From Gigaspora rosea (lineage: Eukaryota > Glomeromycota > Glomeromycetes > Diversisporales > Gigasporaceae), in assembly GCA_003550325.1 (NCBI GenBank), contig QKWP01001226.1, positions 64,458 through 128,457 on the forward strand: DNA of 64,000 nucleotides, given 5' to 3'. The translations under genes and the position numbers were made by a program. The notes under the pieces are model-generated. The model was not told the DNA's origin, ran no database searches, and was given only the letters and a program-made list of their open reading frames with translations. This document shows positions 63,230-64,000 of the stretch, one piece after another (the first letter of the stretch is position 1; each line of letters opens with the position of its first letter).

Positions 63230-63345
63230 TACTATACTGAACGGCTACAAAGGTATTCTTTGTTTGTTTCGACCTATGTAATAATCTAATTCATATTTCA
63301 TATAAATGGCGGCATATTCCTTGAAAGCTCGATATAATATATAAA
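63230..63345 (-). pseudogene. Decayed relative of the 45588-45846 exon
   Basis: The minus strand contains the words AAACAAACAAAGAATACCTT and GTAGCCGTTCAGTAT, which parallel GATAAACAAAGAATGCTTTT and GTAGCTTGTTCATACC. One frame reads AFKEYAAIYMKYELDYYIG against NAFEYLFIVMKLFEINKEC. Stops occur downstream. Family unknown. Confidence 0.35.
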
Positions 63346-63695
63346 GGCCGGTTATAATTCCGGTCAAGATCGTCAAGATTGTCAAATTTAAATTATTTTT
63401 ATTCCAAGTCTGGTAAAATGACCAACAATTTGACCAGAATTATTTACCTAATTAAAAGTCTTTATTAGTACGATCCTGCAGGTTGTCATGACATTTACTA
63501 AAATGGAAAGTGTTCGATCGGATACTCTGTTGAACCTTCTTTACCTTCTTTACCTTATAAATTCATAACTAATAAACCAAACAAGCTTCTTGTCGTCTGT
63601 CCTACACTTTATATCAGTGCATGCCCGTTTACCATATCTGCCAACAAACATAACAGATAAAGACGGTCACATTCACATTGTGGAATTAATCCAAC

Positions 63696-64000
63696 ATGAT
63701 TAAAATTGCCCAACGTAAATCATACCTTAAAAAATTTTCTGCGCCATTAATTGAAGATATTACTGCGCTTAAACTTCATGATATTGTAAACCGTGTTTGT
63801 TCAGAAGTGGGGGCTGAAACGTCATATATAGCAGCATGGAGAAGCCTGGTTGCTAATAAAAAACGCAAGGCAGAGGAAGTAGACAAAAGTTATCAATGTA
63901 TAAAACCATTACTTGATCATTTACTTGTAGCGAATCCAGGAAGTGTTGTGGTAAAAAAGTCGACGACAAAAATATGCTATTTTGATTTATGTATTTCTAA
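63696..64000 (+). CDS. MULE transposase N-terminal part, cut by window end
   Basis: From ATG at 63696 the frame is open to the last base (101 codons). It reads MIKIAQRKSYLKKFSAPLIE, then EVGAETSYIAAWRSLVANKK, EEVDKSYQCIKPLLDHLLVA and NPGSVVVKKSTTKICYFDLC. The order x-A-W-R/K, S-Y-x-x-x-P/I-x-x-L, x-x-N-P-G-S-V/T, then a beta strand before F is the region that precedes the DDE domain in Mutator-like transposases. The catalytic domain would lie beyond the window. Upstream zinc-finger exons may exist but I cannot define them. No lesions are visible, so this could be a potentially functional or recently active element. MULE activity would fit the 9-10 bp TSDs seen on elements at 7763, 8784 and 42960. 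Confidence 0.68.
   Translation, partial: MIKIAQRKSYLKKFSAPLIEDITALKLHDIVNRVCSEVGAETSYIAAWRSLVANKKRKAEEVDKSYQCIKPLLDHLLVANPGSVVVKKSTTKICYFDLCIS

Overview
The window is a gene-poor, very AT-rich eukaryotic stretch that looks like an arbuscular mycorrhizal fungus (Glomeromycotina). The evidence is the protein families and their small GT-AG introns: a TKL/Sel1-type protein kinase gene with glomeromycete-style sequence, a second kinase fossil, SPRY plus TPR proteins, Sel1-like and LRR fossils, and a hAT BED finger and MULE transposase among dense repeats. I cannot fix genus or species from sequence alone.

Layout. 1-4 kb: one small acidic membrane-anchor ORF, then short TIR elements. 4.9-6.0 kb: a GC-richer retroelement copy. 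6.2-6.9 kb: a bacterial-looking winged-helix ORF with in-frame TGA on the minus strand, beside a Sel1 fossil. 7.7-9.0 kb: two 237-bp elements, each with its own target-site duplication (TSD), on either side of a broken SPRY-TPR gene. 10.2-12.2 kb: a mini-element with two other elements nested in it. 13.1-14.1 kb: repeat family B. 15.4-16.9 kb: a palindrome array broken by a 230-N gap. 17.3 kb: an ORF relic. 18.1-18.7 kb: a kinase pseudogene. 21.9-22.8 kb: an intact-looking four-exon hypothetical gene, followed by an LRR fossil. 24.4-24.9 kb: a BED-finger fossil ending at a mini-element. 27-29.5 kb: repeat family B and a tRNA-headed retroelement. 30.4-32.4 kb: a 5'-truncated LINE. 32.5-35.7 kb: a TIR element with TA ends. 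35.7-39 kb: more retroelement relics. 40.9-42.5 and 43.0-43.6 kb: large foldback elements. 44.7 kb: a Sel1 fossil. 46.9-48.3 kb: a six-exon SPRY-TPR gene with one in-frame TGA. 48.4-60.2 kb: a satellite array of about 105-bp units containing at least five inserted elements. 60.8-62.3 kb: a TKL kinase gene with one frameshift and no visible 5' end. 63.7 kb to the end: the start of a MULE transposase.

The genes do not form a pathway. They are members of lineage-expanded signalling families (kinase, SPRY, TPR, Sel1, LRR), most of them damaged and embedded in transposons. Several elements can be bounded precisely by matching TSDs, and several nesting events are confirmed by an uninterrupted copy elsewhere in the window. 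Three of the nonsense codons are TGA at or beside places where the family has Arg, which is consistent with C-to-T decay; older repeat copies are also AT-shifted relative to younger ones.
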